Source of the DNA: Rhynchopus sp. YZ270_cl-10
Lineage: Eukaryota > Euglenozoa > Diplonemea > Diplonemida > Diplonemidae
Assembly (NCBI GenBank): GCA_964035575.1
Contig: OZ037868.1
Coordinates: 868,001 to 932,000, forward strand
Reading direction: 5' to 3'
DNA: 64,000 nucleotides
Shown here: positions 20,482 to 30,655 of the stretch, piece after piece
Layout of the letters: the number at the start of each line of letters is the position of its first letter
How positions within the stretch are numbered: the stretch's first letter is position 1
Notes under the pieces: model-generated
The model's database searches: none
Told to the model about the DNA's origin: nothing
The model's input: the letters and a program-made list of their open reading frames with translations, nothing else
Translations under genes and position numbers: made by a program

Positions 20482-23017
20482 CTCTTTGGCCTTTAGTGGT
20501 CTTTTTATTGCGATAGGTTTGTACACAATGAACAAAAAGCAAGGTGGGCGCACCACTCAAACAAAATGAACAGAACACAAAAGGTGGGCACGGCCCAGGG
20601 TATCTCATTACACCTCCCCTGACGTTGGTCTCCTGCTTGCTTGAGAGGCCGGGGAATCACTTTGGAGTCAAACAACTCGTACGCGAGGATACCTCCCCTA
20701 AAACTGGAAAATACAAATGGAGTGGTGCGCGCAGTAATGTAAGCGGTGTCGTGGCGTGCTTAGCCAAAGGTATACGCTTAAAAGTCACTCAAAAAAAAAA
20801 AAATAAAAGGGAATATGCATTGTGTAAGTATAACTAGTGTGTATTTATATGGGGCGGTGTGGAAAGTGAAACGTAAGGCAGCAAATAGGGTACACACAGC
20901 TCGCCCCCATCACACGCTTTCCCCCTTTCATATCCCAAGATAGCACCCAGGGCGCAATCGATTTTAACATCAACAAAATGCAGTGACTGGTGTGTTTGTG
21001 TGTCTTTAGGGGCGAGGGGGCGGGCAGAGTGAGAGGCAGGCATCTGTGGCAGTCGCAAACCCCCACCAGGAGCCCTGATCTCTTAGGTAGGTTTGTGTTG
21101 TGGCGGCGTACACGATTTGCCCTTGTTGGGGTGTTGGTGGCGTTCTTTTGGGGCATGTGGCTCGTGTTATTACCTATGAGACTCGGACACCCAGCAGAGG
21201 CGCAACTTCCACTTCAGGTACCCATCGCTCTCCCCACCCCTCCTCCCCTTGTCGTCGCATTTGCCTGTGCCGCAATCGGGTGTGCTTAGGGTACTACATC
21301 GGGCCACGGGCAGGGGCTGAGTCTGGGGGTTGTCGTGGCAGAAAAATAAACTAGTGAGTAGGGCACGAGTAGTACGTTCCCACATTGCGTAACGTATCTT
21401 ACTTGCATATGGGGATAAGGGGGGTTAAATGGTAGTACAGGTGGCTCGCATCGGGGGTGTCGCTACGCACCCGTCTACTTTACAGTGACTGCTGCCGAAA
21501 ATAAAAAGGTGGGAGGTTACAGGGGCGCGGTACCCACTGGCGCCTCCCCGCAAGGTGTTGATAGCGACAGGTTGTTTCAGTTTGCAATTGCGAAAAAAAA
21601 TATTTTAAAATAAAACATTTTTTTTTTTAAAAATTAAAATTTGAGTTATTAAAGTTTTGTTTTGTTACAAATTGTAGAAGTGTGTGTCACTACCCGTGGG
21701 GGGGAAGTTTGGGGCTACTGCGGTTGACATAGTGTCCCATAAGAGTGTGCTGTTGTTTTCGCTAGTAGCGTACCTGGTGGAGCATGCAAGGTGGCCTAGT
21801 AGACTCCTACGCAGCTTCACCGGCACGTGTGTATTGTGTAAAGGGGGAAGGGTGAGGTGGGGGTATTAAATAGGGGAGTTGGGGAATTTGGGATTTTGGT
21901 GGGCGGGAAGAACGTCCGTATGGTAAGACGCGCCGCACGCCTCTTTGGGCACATGTAGTGTTTGTGCGTGCATGTGCTTGCATGTTTAGTCATAAGGGGG
22001 GTTTTGATGGTTGTGTTGGTAGCTCGCATCGGGGGTGTCGCTACGCACCCTTTCACCTAACAGTAATTGCTGCCGTAAAAGAAAAATAAATCATAAATGA
22101 AAAAGAGGAGGTTACCAGAGCGCGGTAGACACTGGCGCCTCCCCTCGAGGTGTTTGGTTGCGACAGAAAAGGTTACATTTTGCATTTTAAAAGTTTCAAA
22201 AGAGGATAAGGTGTGAGCAGTTAAAGTAAAAGTGTGGGTCACTACCCTTTGAAGGGGAACAATGGGGTAACTGCAGCGCGGTAGTCGCTGGTGACCCTCA
22301 AGATTGTGTTGTTGTTTTGACAGGCAGCGTAATCGGTGGAAAATGCAAGGTGGCCGGGTAGACCCCTAAGCAGCTTCACCGGCACGTGCGTATTGTGTAA
22401 AGGGGGAAGGGTGTGTTGGCAGTATTAAATAGGGGGGGAATTGGGGCACGGGAAGAGCATTCGTAGGGTAGATGTGTGGTACACCTCCGTCCGCACATGT
22501 ATAGTTTGCTTTAATTGATTAATGTACAGTCAGATGCTCCTAATCTACTTGTGTTTAACGACTGTTGACCTCCAAAAGAGCGGTAAATACATTGTGCTGT
22601 GGTACAGAGAGTTTAGGGAGTGGCGGCATAAAAAGGGGATAACTAGGTGCATAAAGAAGCGTCCGCTGGGTAAAATGTGGAGTACGCCTCTCTGGGCGTA
22701 CTTCGAGTGCGGAGGGACCTGGGGCTTCAATAGCGAGAGAGAATTATGCATCAGGGATTTCTACGGTGTGAGAAGTGTGGTAGAGATGTGGAAAAATGGG
22801 TAGGGGGAACGCTGAACGAGCGAACGAAAGGCTTTTGATTGGGTAACATGTGGGGAAAGACAGCAGAAAAGCAACAAAATACCCGTTGTAAATAGGGGGA
22901 CATGAATAACACGCTTGTTGTCAGGGGCTAGCAGCGCGACGTAAGTCGTACTGCAGCCTATGACACAAGATTAAACACAGAACATAATAATATTAATCAA
23001 CAACAACTCAGTCACGA
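20482..23017 (-). other. LINE-1 3' UTR (full-length copy)
   Basis: About 2.5 kb, collinear with 15094-17647 of copy B and carrying the same internally duplicated unit. Nothing in it resembles a gene. Confidence 0.75.
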
Positions 23018-26000
23018 CTAACTACCGTTACGGAGGTACTCCTCAAGCGGGCCAGGCAGGAAACTCTCGCTGACGAGGTACTTCAGGGCGGTCGCCGGCT
23101 CTCGCATGAGGAGGGTATGGAGGTCCGGGAGGCTTTCGCTACACGTTTGTCGGCAGGAGAAGAACAGGTGCTTCAGGGTGCAGGGCTTGTCGCATCGCAG
23201 GCATGTGGCAGTGTTCGACGAGGTGCGGAAGTCGAACGTTAGCTGGTTGCTGCCAGCTCGGAGGCTGCGGATGGTGGTTTCCCCCCTGCGGGTGAGGTCC
23301 GTGCAGTGGACGGGAGGTTGCAGCACCGCTACGTCCGCTCCGGCCTTCCTGGCGTACACCGTGTTCGTGCCGGGCTGCTCGACGGAAGGGGTGTTCGCCA
23401 GGTGACGTCTCGCACATGATCTGGCGGCAGAGAAGGACAGGCCAGGGCTCTGCACCATCTTGGTGCCTTCTGCGGCCGCAGCGTCAGCAGCATCATTGCC
23501 CAGGACCTGCACATGCGAGGGGACGTAGTGCAGTATTAGGTTTATGTTGTTGCCGGCAAGCCGGTGTAGTCCTTTCCAGAGTTTGTGTTCGAAGTCCTCT
23601 CTGGCCTTCTTGGGACCGCTCTCTAGCGCACGCAGGGACGATTGCGAGTCTGTGAGGATGGCGCAGGTGGCCCCAGGGGTTGCTTTGTCAAAGAGAAGGT
23701 CAATGGAGTGGCCTATGGCGATCATTTCGGCTTGAAAGCTGCTTGCGCCGGTGCCGGCCCCGTAGGAGAAGGAGCAGTTGGGTTCTCGCATCTCGGGGAG
23801 CTTGTACAGCACTACCCCAGCACCCCCGCTTTTGCCCTGGACAGAGCCGTCGGTGTAGGCGTGCCATTCGCAGGGGGGAAGGCGTTGGAGGGCCTCCTCT
23901 GTGAGGAGCAGGAATTTTTCGTCATCTGGCTCAGGGTCGGAGCGGCGTATCCCAGGTATCGTGGCGGTGATACTTAGGCGGGGCAGTACGTCACTCCAAT
24001 ACCACGGGTCTACAGGCAGGTGACGCTGCATATCTGCCATATGCACCCCAGGTCTGCGGAACTCCTTGTGTGCCTCGGAGGAGAGTCGCTGGGCGGCGGA
24101 GAGCCAGTTGTTGAGCGTGAGGGAGGCGGAGGTGTAGCCGCAGGCCGCTTTCCCTGGCGTGTCGGTGTGACGCCGAAACAACTCGAACGCAGTTACGGCG
24201 TCCAATCGCATCAGGTCCACTATCGGGGTCAGGCGTGCCTCCCACAGCAATTTGGCGCGAGACGTAGGCAAAGGACATCCGGTGATGATACGCGCCGCGG
24301 CGTTGTGTTCGGCCTCCAGCTTGTCCATCAGGTGTGTTGACAGCTGTGGACCGTATATGCCAAGAGCATAGCGGATCAGGGGAAGTACGTATGTGAGATA
24401 GGTGGTGCGGAGGGTGTGTGTGTTAGCTCCCCACGTGGTTCCAGACAACATCTTCATCAGACCGAGCCTTTTTTGCACCCTGGTGATGACTGCGGTGGTG
24501 TGTGCCTCCATCGTCAAGGACGGATCCAGCGTCAATCCCAGGTATTTGGGTGTGGCGGAGTAGGGCACCCGAATACCGTTCCTCAGCCAAAGTTCTGTGT
24601 CGGCCGCTAACGGGTACTTGTTGAGGACGTTTCTTGTGCCGAAGAAGGTGAAGACGGTCTTTGTGCTGGAGAGGCGCATTCCGAGTGGCTCCATCGCCGC
24701 TGTGACACGGTTGATGACCGCTTGCGCCAATTCTTGCACTTCCCCTAATGTTTCCCCTTGCACGGTGACTGCCATGTCGTCGGCGAAGAATGTGGGATAT
24801 GTTGCACTGAGGTCGTCGAGCGCTTCCGCAACTTCGTCCATAGCAGCGAGGAAAAGGAGGGGTGACAGTACTGTACCCTGCGGTACTCCAGCTCTCATCA
24901 CGTACTGCGCACTCTTTGCTCCATCCACTGAAACACAGGCGGAGCGGTCACTGGTGAAGGCTTCAATCCAGTTGAGGTAGCGTGGTGGCAGGTGCTGCTT
25001 GTGCTTCAGCGCCTGGAGTATGCGCTTGCGAGACACAGTGTCGAACGCCTTTTCTACGTCGAAGAAGAGTGCGATGGTGGGGCGGTTCTTCCCCGCATTC
25101 ACCCGCTGCATGAGCGCCGCGAGCTGGTCTATCGTGGAGAGACGACGGCGGAAACCTGCTTGTGTGCGGTGTGGGCCCCTGTACTGCGGCAGGTCCGGAC
25201 TGTCTTGCATCTGGGTGATGCGGCACTTGACCATCTTCTCCAAGAGTTTGCAGACGTTGCTCGTAAGAGAGATGGGGCGGTACGACGCGGGGATGCTGGC
25301 GTCCTTCCCGTTCTTAGCGATGGGCACGATGTTGCTCTGCAGCCACGATGTAGGGAGTTCACCTTTGCACCAGGATAAGTTGAGGACGTGGAGTAAGGCG
25401 TCTCGTCCTTTGGGCCCAAGATGCAGCAAGAGCTCGTTGTGCATCTCGTCCAGCCCAGGTGCTTTGCCCAGCTTCAGCGAGCTCATCGCGTAATCGAGCT
25501 CCGGCAAGGTGAAGGGAGCTTCGCTTGCCGCTCCGGTGTAGCCCGCGCTCTGTGTGTTGTTGCGCCTAGCAGTACGCTGCGGGTTGGCGAGAGAAGGGGG
25601 CGTGCCGTCTCCACTCACTGCGGCGAAGTAGCGGGCCAGGGTGTTCGCTTTTTCCTGCGGTGTGTTCGTCAGAGGGCCCTCCGGGGTAGCGACTGCTTTG
25701 GTGATGGGTTTCACCCGGTCACCACTGAGCTCCTTCAACCTCCGGAAAGTGCTGCTGAGAGGTGGTGGTGTGGCGGCGTTGCAGCTACGCACCCATGCCT
25801 GCTGCTTCGCATCCATGATGGCACAGGAGGTGGCGACCTTCAGCTCTTTCAGCTTTTCGGCTTGGACGTCGCGTTCCGTCTCGTCCGCGGAGAGAAGTAG
25901 TTCCGTCACTGCGTTGCGTTCTTGCAGCAATTCATGGACCTGAGGAGTGAACCACGACTTCCTGACCCTTGGTGTGGAGGTGTGGTGGGAGAGTGGGATG

Positions 26001-28381
26001 TGTTTTTCTGCGATGTTCTTGCACAATCCCGTGAACCTGTTCACCGCATCTACACCACCCCAGTTGTGGGCCTTGGGGGCGTAACGCTCCAGCTCTGCCG
26101 TGTACGCCTCCCAATCCGCACGTGACCAGCACCATCTCAGCAGGTGTTCGGGCACTGTCGCGTCTTCGTCGCCTCCGTTCACTTCCTCCCCTTCCGTCGG
26201 AGGTTGCACTGTGACTAGGATGGGGAGGTGGTCGGAGCCTCGTGCGCAAAGTGTGGTCCATGTGGCTTCTACGTTCCTGTGTACCAAGGTGATGTCCGGT
26301 GAGGAGAAGACTGTTCCGGAGAAGCGCGTGACTGTGTTGGGGCAGTTGAGCACCTGCATGGCGTTGCGCAGCGACCACTGGTGTAGCTGTGACCCTTTGG
26401 CATCTGGCTTCGCTTGGAGGTCCCACGCAGGGTGGTGGACGTTGAAGTCACCGAGGATGATGGAGTCTTCGTCGGAGGGGAGGTCATCTGCAGAGAAGTC
26501 GTCCACACGCAGGTCATCAGCGCTGCTGCCTACACCTCCAGGTCGGTACAGGTTCGTCACCGTGTACTCCCGATGCTCCGTCGTCACCCTCACGTCAAGA
26601 CGCTCCGTCACACTTGGCTCCCCGCTGGCCCAGGTGAGGGAGGCTTGGTGGCTTGTGTGCACCAGCGTGGCTATGCCGCCTCCGGAGTACAGGCTGCCAT
26701 TGGGGGTGCGGCGTTGCGTGCGCTTCCGGAGGAAGGGGGTGTAGCCCGGGAACGCGGGCAGTGCTGTCTGCGCCTCCTTCAGCTCCTGCAGAGCCACCAC
26801 ATCGAAGTGCTCCGAGTTCAGTAACTCCTGCAGCTCCTCTTCCCGTTGCTCGGTCAGCCCGTTGCAGTTGAAGCTGATCAGCTTCAGGGCTTCCTCTGGT
26901 CCGGGGTTCTGCTCTACGTCGCCGCACCTCAGGAGAAGTAGACGTCTCAGGTGTAGGAGGTGGCGTCGTCCCTCAGATGGTTGCAGCTGTTGGTGCAGTT
27001 GTTGGTGCTGTTGCTGTTGCTGCTGCTGGTGATGTTGTCGTTGTTGTTGTTGCTGTTGCCGTTGTTGTTGTAGCTGTCGTTGCTGCTGTTGATGCTGCTG
27101 GTGATGTTGCTGTTGTTGTTGTCGTGTAAGCGGCCACTGCTGTTGATGCTGCTGTTGTTGCTGCTGGTGATGTTGTTGTTGTTGCTGTCGTATTAGGTGC
27201 CTCTGCTGTTGTTGCTGCTGATGTTGTTGTTGTTGGTGCTGCTGTACCGGTACATGTTTTGTTTTGTGGGGTGTAAGGGGGATGGGTTTGTGTGTAGTTG
27301 GAGGAGGTTGGATTAGGGAGGGTGGGGTTGGAGAGATAGGGAGGGGGGTGGTGGTATGGTCTACACGACGAGTTTGATCCCCTTGTTGCTGGACCGCGGC
27401 GACCGCACCGTTATCCCCCCCGGTATCGTCCGGGCTGTGGGGGAGCTGTCCCCAGTCTTGGCGGACGTGTTCCGCCCGTGCTCCTCTCCCACCCTCGCCC
27501 TTTTCCCTTTGGGCGTTTTCCTGGGGGATCCAGACGGTAGCGGTGTCTTTGACGAAGGCGTTTTGCCTTCTGTCATTTCTTCGTCGTCTTCTGTGCCGAT
27601 GTTGGTGTCGACACTTAGTTTTGCACCGCCTTTCTTTCCGGGTCTTGTGCTCTTGGGGAGGAGCTTTTCTAGGCTTAGCGATAACCCTTGGCTGATTTGT
27701 TCGAAGCCTTCGGCTAAGCCCACCCTCAATTGTGACGCGAGGTTTTCCTGATTTGTAGAGAGAGCTTCCACTCTCTTTTCCAAATCGGAAAACCTCGCGT
27801 CCCAAACTGAGGGTCCGGTCGCTGGTACGCTCCCCTTTCCCTTGCCTCCCTTGTTCCCCTTCCCGCTTCCCTTTCCACCCATGTTCTCGTTCCCATCGCC
27901 TCCCACCGTTTTGGGGGACGTTGCATTCTGGCCGAGCCCTACTCCCATTGGGAGGGATGCACTGTGTGCCTGCTTCCCCCCTTCCCCGCTCTTTGCTCCT
28001 CCCCTGCCCCCGCCCTGACCCTTTGCTCCTGGGCTTTGGTAGCCCTTTCCTCTCCCCCTCCCCTTTCCTCCTTTTTGTGTCTGTGAGGTCGTGTTTTTTT
28101 TGTGTGGGGGGAATTTTGCATGGATCGCTGGTGTGCAGACGATCACATGCTCCCCAAATGTGAAGGAGGGTGGGGGTGGTGGTTGTGCATGCATTGCGAC
28201 CAGGAGTGTGTGTGTGTGTGTGCCCCCGGGTGCTGTTTCCCTGCGAGTGCTTCTCCCTCTGATGTGGCGTCCCGTTTGGGAAATTGCCGACACTAGGTCC
28301 TCGGGTGTGCACGTGGTGGGTAAGCCGGTGAGCCTGTAGCTTGCCTCCCCTGCCCTTTCCGCCTTTCCCACTGTTTCCCAT
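23018..28381 (-). CDS. LINE-1 ORF2 polyprotein: 2A-like, APE endonuclease, RT, RNase H, zinc knuckle
   Basis: The open frame is 1,787 codons from the first ATG in frame (28381). Residues up to about 340 overlap ORF1 in the -1 frame, and the true product probably starts by frameshift or internal initiation. After the ORF1 stop come a Pro/Thr-rich stretch, a Gln/His-rich tract (about 380-470) and LLLLRCGDVEQNPGP (2A-like, ending about 493). The APE endonuclease follows (about 496-730; SFNCNGL, LQELKE, GDFNVHHPAW, SDHLPI). The reverse transcriptase is next (about 870-1200; FFDVEKAFD, GVPQGTVLSPL, FADD at 1196-1199). RNase H lies at about 1505-1640 (YTDGS, QAEM, LTDSQSS, VPSHVQ), with a CxxC-H-C knuckle near 1720. 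The function is target nicking and target-primed reverse transcription. No inactivating change is evident. Confidence 0.92.
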   Translation of the reverse strand: MGNSGKGGKGRGGKLQAHRLTHHVHTRGPSVGNFPNGTPHQREKHSQGNSTRGHTHTHTPGRNACTTTTPTLLHIWGACDRLHTSDPCKIPPTQKKHDLTDTKRRKGEGERKGLPKPRSKGSGRGQGRSKERGRGEAGTQCIPPNGSRARPECNVPQNGGRRWEREHGWKGKREGEQGRQGKGERTSDRTLSLGREVFRFGKESGSSLYKSGKPRVTIEGGLSRRLRTNQPRVIAKPRKAPPQEHKTRKERRCKTKCRHQHRHRRRRRNDRRQNAFVKDTATVWIPQENAQREKGEGGRGARAEHVRQDWGQLPHSPDDTGGDNGAVAAVQQQGDQTRRVDHTTTPLPISPTPPSLIQPPPTTHKPIPLTPHKTKHVPVQQHQQQQHQQQQQQRHLIRQQQQQHHQQQQQQHQQQWPLTRQQQQQHHQQHQQQQRQLQQQRQQQQQQRQHHQQQQQQQHQQLHQQLQPSEGRRHLLHLRRLLLLRCGDVEQNPGPEEALKLISFNCNGLTEQREEELQELLNSEHFDVVALQELKEAQTALPAFPGYTPFLRKRTQRRTPNGSLYSGGGIATLVHTSHQASLTWASGEPSVTERLDVRVTTEHREYTVTNLYRPGGVGSSADDLRVDDFSADDLPSDEDSIILGDFNVHHPAWDLQAKPDAKGSQLHQWSLRNAMQVLNCPNTVTRFSGTVFSSPDITLVHRNVEATWTTLCARGSDHLPILVTVQPPTEGEEVNGGDEDATVPEHLLRWCWSRADWEAYTAELERYAPKAHNWGGVDAVNRFTGLCKNIAEKHIPLSHHTSTPRVRKSWFTPQVHELLQERNAVTELLLSADETERDVQAEKLKELKVATSCAIMDAKQQAWVRSCNAATPPPLSSTFRRLKELSGDRVKPITKAVATPEGPLTNTPQEKANTLARYFAAVSGDGTPPSLANPQRTARRNNTQSAGYTGAASEAPFTLPELDYAMSSLKLGKAPGLDEMHNELLLHLGPKGRDALLHVLNLSWCKGELPTSWLQSNIVPIAKNGKDASIPASYRPISLTSNVCKLLEKMVKCRITQMQDSPDLPQYRGPHRTQAGFRRRLSTIDQLAALMQRVNAGKNRPTIALFFDVEKAFDTVSRKRILQALKHKQHLPPRYLNWIEAFTSDRSACVSVDGAKSAQYVMRAGVPQGTVLSPLLFLAAMDEVAEALDDLSATYPTFFADDMAVTVQGETLGEVQELAQAVINRVTAAMEPLGMRLSSTKTVFTFFGTRNVLNKYPLAADTELWLRNGIRVPYSATPKYLGLTLDPSLTMEAHTTAVITRVQKRLGLMKMLSGTTWGANTHTLRTTYLTYVLPLIRYALGIYGPQLSTHLMDKLEAEHNAAARIITGCPLPTSRAKLLWEARLTPIVDLMRLDAVTAFELFRRHTDTPGKAACGYTSASLTLNNWLSAAQRLSSEAHKEFRRPGVHMADMQRHLPVDPWYWSDVLPRLSITATIPGIRRSDPEPDDEKFLLLTEEALQRLPPCEWHAYTDGSVQGKSGGAGVVLYKLPEMREPNCSFSYGAGTGASSFQAEMIAIGHSIDLLFDKATPGATCAILTDSQSSLRALESGPKKAREDFEHKLWKGLHRLAGNNINLILHYVPSHVQVLGNDAADAAAAEGTKMVQSPGLSFSAARSCARRHLANTPSVEQPGTNTVYARKAGADVAVLQPPVHCTDLTRRGETTIRSLRAGSNQLTFDFRTSSNTATCLRCDKPCTLKHLFFSCRQTCSESLPDLHTLLMREPATALKYLVSESFLPGPLEEYLRNGS
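26901..26930 (-). other. 2A-like motif in LINE-1 ORF2
   Basis: The encoded CGDVEQNPGP fits the D-V/I-E-x-N-P-G-P consensus of 2A peptides, at which the ribosome skips a peptide bond between Gly and the last Pro. It is preceded by LLLL, as is common for active 2A sequences. It is followed four residues later by the endonuclease. 2A motifs at this position are known in trypanosomatid L1Tc and ingi and in some animal LINEs. Cleavage would release the Gln-rich leader from the enzymatic part. Confidence 0.85.
26990..27245 (-). repeat. CAG/CAA trinucleotide tract in ORF2
   Basis: Interrupted glutamine and histidine codons. The same tract lies at 5190-5445 in copy A with no evident length change. 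It encodes the Gln-rich linker between the ORF1 overlap and the 2A-like motif. Confidence 0.85.
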
Positions 28382-28890
28382 GCCTTCACTTCGTCCTTTT
28401 TTGGGACAACGATCCCGAAATCCCCTAATCTACCCATTACCACCCTCCCCTGTACTCTTTCCGAGTGCTCCAGCGTTTCGTCGTAGGACGCTTCTGGCCA
28501 AATGACAGACGTAAGTCCGTCATTTGAGTTGGTGCGGGCGGGGCGTATGAACACCCCGTTCACACCGGAGAAAGATAGTATGGGGGCTTCGGGGGATGGG
28601 ATTCCCTCAAAATAAAATTTAAAAATATGTTGAGAGGAGGGTTCTCTTCTTTTGAGGGTGAGGGGGGAGACTGACATACGGTGTTGCGAGAGGACTTGCC
28701 TCGCCTTCTCGTCTGCGTTCTTCTCCCACTCGTGCGCGTCATGCGCCGACCGCGACACTTCCAGCAGGAAGCCTTCTGCTTCCGCTAGCCGTGCCGCGGC
28801 TGCTGGCGTTGCCGCCGGGTTCCGGAGCGTGAGGGAGGGTGCCGGCTGCGTCTCTGCATCTACGTCCATGGCGTGATCCGGTGAGGTCAT
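27361..28890 (-). CDS. LINE-1 ORF1 protein (509 aa), full-length copy
   Basis: The start at 28890 is the first ATG of the element. The globular N-terminal part (1-260) contains FKFYFEGIPSPEAP and the LINE-2-like block FGIVVPKKDEVKAW...LTGLPTTCTPEDLV. A Gly/Lys/Arg-rich linker follows (about 270-360), then a short coiled-coil-like stretch (DLEKRVEALSTNQENL) and a charged C-terminus ending GIKLVV. The protein probably binds LINE RNA. ORF2 runs in the -1 frame throughout the last 340 codons. No canonical slippery heptamer was found near the ORF1 stop. Confidence 0.88.
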   Translation of the reverse strand: MTSPDHAMDVDAETQPAPSLTLRNPAATPAAAARLAEAEGFLLEVSRSAHDAHEWEKNADEKARQVLSQHRMSVSPLTLKRREPSSQHIFKFYFEGIPSPEAPILSFSGVNGVFIRPARTNSNDGLTSVIWPEASYDETLEHSERVQGRVVMGRLGDFGIVVPKKDEVKAWETVGKAERAGEASYRLTGLPTTCTPEDLVSAISQTGRHIRGRSTRRETAPGGTHTHTLLVAMHAQPPPPPSFTFGEHVIVCTPAIHAKFPPHKKNTTSQTQKGGKGRGRGKGYQSPGAKGQGGGRGGAKSGEGGKQAHSASLPMGVGLGQNATSPKTVGGDGNENMGGKGSGKGNKGGKGKGSVPATGPSVWDARFSDLEKRVEALSTNQENLASQLRVGLAEGFEQISQGLSLSLEKLLPKSTRPGKKGGAKLSVDTNIGTEDDEEMTEGKTPSSKTPLPSGSPRKTPKGKRARVGEEHGRNTSAKTGDSSPTARTIPGGITVRSPRSSNKGIKLVV

Positions 28891-29214
28891 GTTGTGGGGG
28901 GTGGGATTAGCAAAGGGTAGGTGGGCGTGCGGAGGTTGTTGAAGGGGGGAAAGGAAACAAAAGCAGACTTACCAGGTCAAAAGCGAATAGCAGGCAAAAG
29001 TATAATAGGTATTACACTTAAAATAAAAATAAAAATAAAGTAATGTTAGAAGACCCTGTTTCTCCTGATCGCAGTTCTTAGTCGGTCACTCTTCTTGACC
29101 GTCCAGGGTTGCCACGGGGAGGCGACTGCGGTAGGTATAAAAGGGGTGAGGTGGTAAAAAGTAAATAAGTAAAAACAGGGTGGCACGTGGTGTTGTGTAA
29201 TGTGTATAAACCCC

Positions 29215-30655
29215 TTTTCCGGTGATCAATTGTTTTGGCTTTGTGTTTCATGTCGTGGTCAGAGAAGGGCGTACCTTATGACCCAAAGAGAAAGTAAACG
29301 TGTGTTGTGTGTCATCATGTCCGGGTGGCCGCATCAACGGTTTCTGGAAAGATCTACCGTAGTAGTCGCCGTCAACCTGCCCGTCTCCAGAAGTTTGTCC
29401 ACATGCACCAGGTAGACACATGCAGTTTCCAAAGGTGAGCCTAGGGTCTTTTTGCACTGACTTTGGGGCCACAATACATTGCCTCACCCTAAGTCAGCGG
29501 GACGTTGCGCTACGGAGGGGTGTCCATGTCCAATCCTTGAGAATGCATCCACGGGCGGTCAAGAAAGGTTCTGAAGTCCCCCCATACCTTCCCAGCCAAA
29601 GCCTTCGGGCGGTCAAAGAACTCCTTCCCCTTTCCCCATACCTACTAGGATACATTCGCTCACGACTTAGCAGTTTAAGGTCATACTCAGGACCTTTTCC
29701 GGTGATCAATTGTTTTGGCTTTGTGTTTCATGTCGTGGTCAGAGAAGGGCGTACCTTATGACCCAAAGAGAAAGTAAACGTGTGTTGTGTGTCATCATGT
29801 CCGGGTGGCCGCATCAACGGTTTCTGGAAAGATCTACCGTAGTAGTCGCCGTCAACCTGCCCGTCTCCAGAAGTTTGTCCACATGCACCAGGTAGACACA
29901 TGCAGTTTCCAAAGGTGAGCCTAGGGTCTTTTTGCACTGACTTTGGGGCCACAATACATTGCCTCACCCTAAGTCAGCGGGACGTTGCGCTACGGAGGGG
30001 TGTCCATGTCCAATCCTTGAGAATGCATCCACGGGCGGTCAAGAAAGGTTCTGAAGTCCCCCCATACCTTCCCAGCCAAAGCCTTCGGGCGGTCAAAGAA
30101 CTCCTTCCCCTTTCCCCATACCTACTAGGATACATTCGCTCACGACTTAGCAGTTTAAGGTCATACTCAGGACCTTTTTCCGGTGATCAATTGTTTTGGC
30201 TTTGTGTTTCATGTCGTGGTCAGAGAAGGGCGTACCTTATGACCCAAAGAGAAAGTAAACGTGTGTTGTGTGTCATCATGTCCGGGTGGCCGCATCAACG
30301 GTTTCTGGAAAGATCTACCGTAGTAGTCGCCGTCAACCTGCCCGTCTCCAGAAGTTTGTCCACATGCACCAGGTAGACACATGCAGTTTCCAAAGGTGAG
30401 CCTAGGGTCTTTTTGCACTGACTTTGGGGCCACAATACATTGCCTCACCCTAAGTCAGCGGGACGTTGCGCTACGGAGGGGTGTCCATGTCCAATCCTTG
30501 AGAATGCATCCACGGGCGGTCAAGAAAGGTTCTGAAGTCCCCCCATACCTTCCCAGCCAAAGCCTTCGGGCGGTCAAAGAACTCCTTCCCCTTTCCCCAT
30601 ACCTACTAGGATACATTCGCTCACGACTTAGCAGTTTAAGGTCATACTCAGGACC
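29215..30655. repeat. 480-bp unit, three tandem copies
   Basis: Copies lie at 29215-29694, 29695-30174 and 30175-30655. They are nearly identical: I see essentially one extra T at the start of copy 3. Each begins TTTTCCGGTGATCAATTG and ends TCATACTCAGGACC. The array abuts the 5' end of the full-length LINE-1 and SatB. I do not recognise it as 5S rRNA, a snRNA or a tRNA array, and no known protein is encoded. Frames stay open across copies because 480 is a multiple of three. It could be a LINE 5' promoter array or an unrelated tandem gene or spacer unit. Confidence 0.9.

Larger units (their letters stand above)
20455..29214 (-). mobile_element. LINE-1, full-length copy (about 8.76 kb)
   Basis: On the minus strand it runs from the 5' end at 29214 (terminus shared with copy A at 7427) to a poly(A) tail seen as T at 20455-20481. 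It has a 5' UTR of 324 bp with no ATG before ORF1, both ORFs open, and a 3' UTR of about 2.5 kb. All catalytic motifs of the endonuclease, reverse transcriptase and RNase H look intact, so it may be active. RNase H after the reverse transcriptase and an APE-type endonuclease place it in the broad I/ingi/R1-like group of LINEs. SatB lies on its 3' side and the 480-bp tandem unit abuts its 5' end. Confidence 0.93.

Noticed and set aside
18510-20516. Frames of several hundred codons (RCFGRVSTRCFRRVV type) in SatB, also at 30656-33851
   Set aside because: The 38-bp unit has no plus-strand stop in any frame, so all three frames are open. The products are one repeat in three phases.
22522-22803. 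93-codon frame antisense to the LINE-1 3' UTR, also at 15308-15589
   Set aside because: It is present in both copies only because they are nearly identical. No domain was recognised and there is no sign of selection.
29200-30376. Proteins encoded by the 480-bp units
   Set aside because: Frames are open in both directions across copies only because the unit is a multiple of three. No recognisable family.
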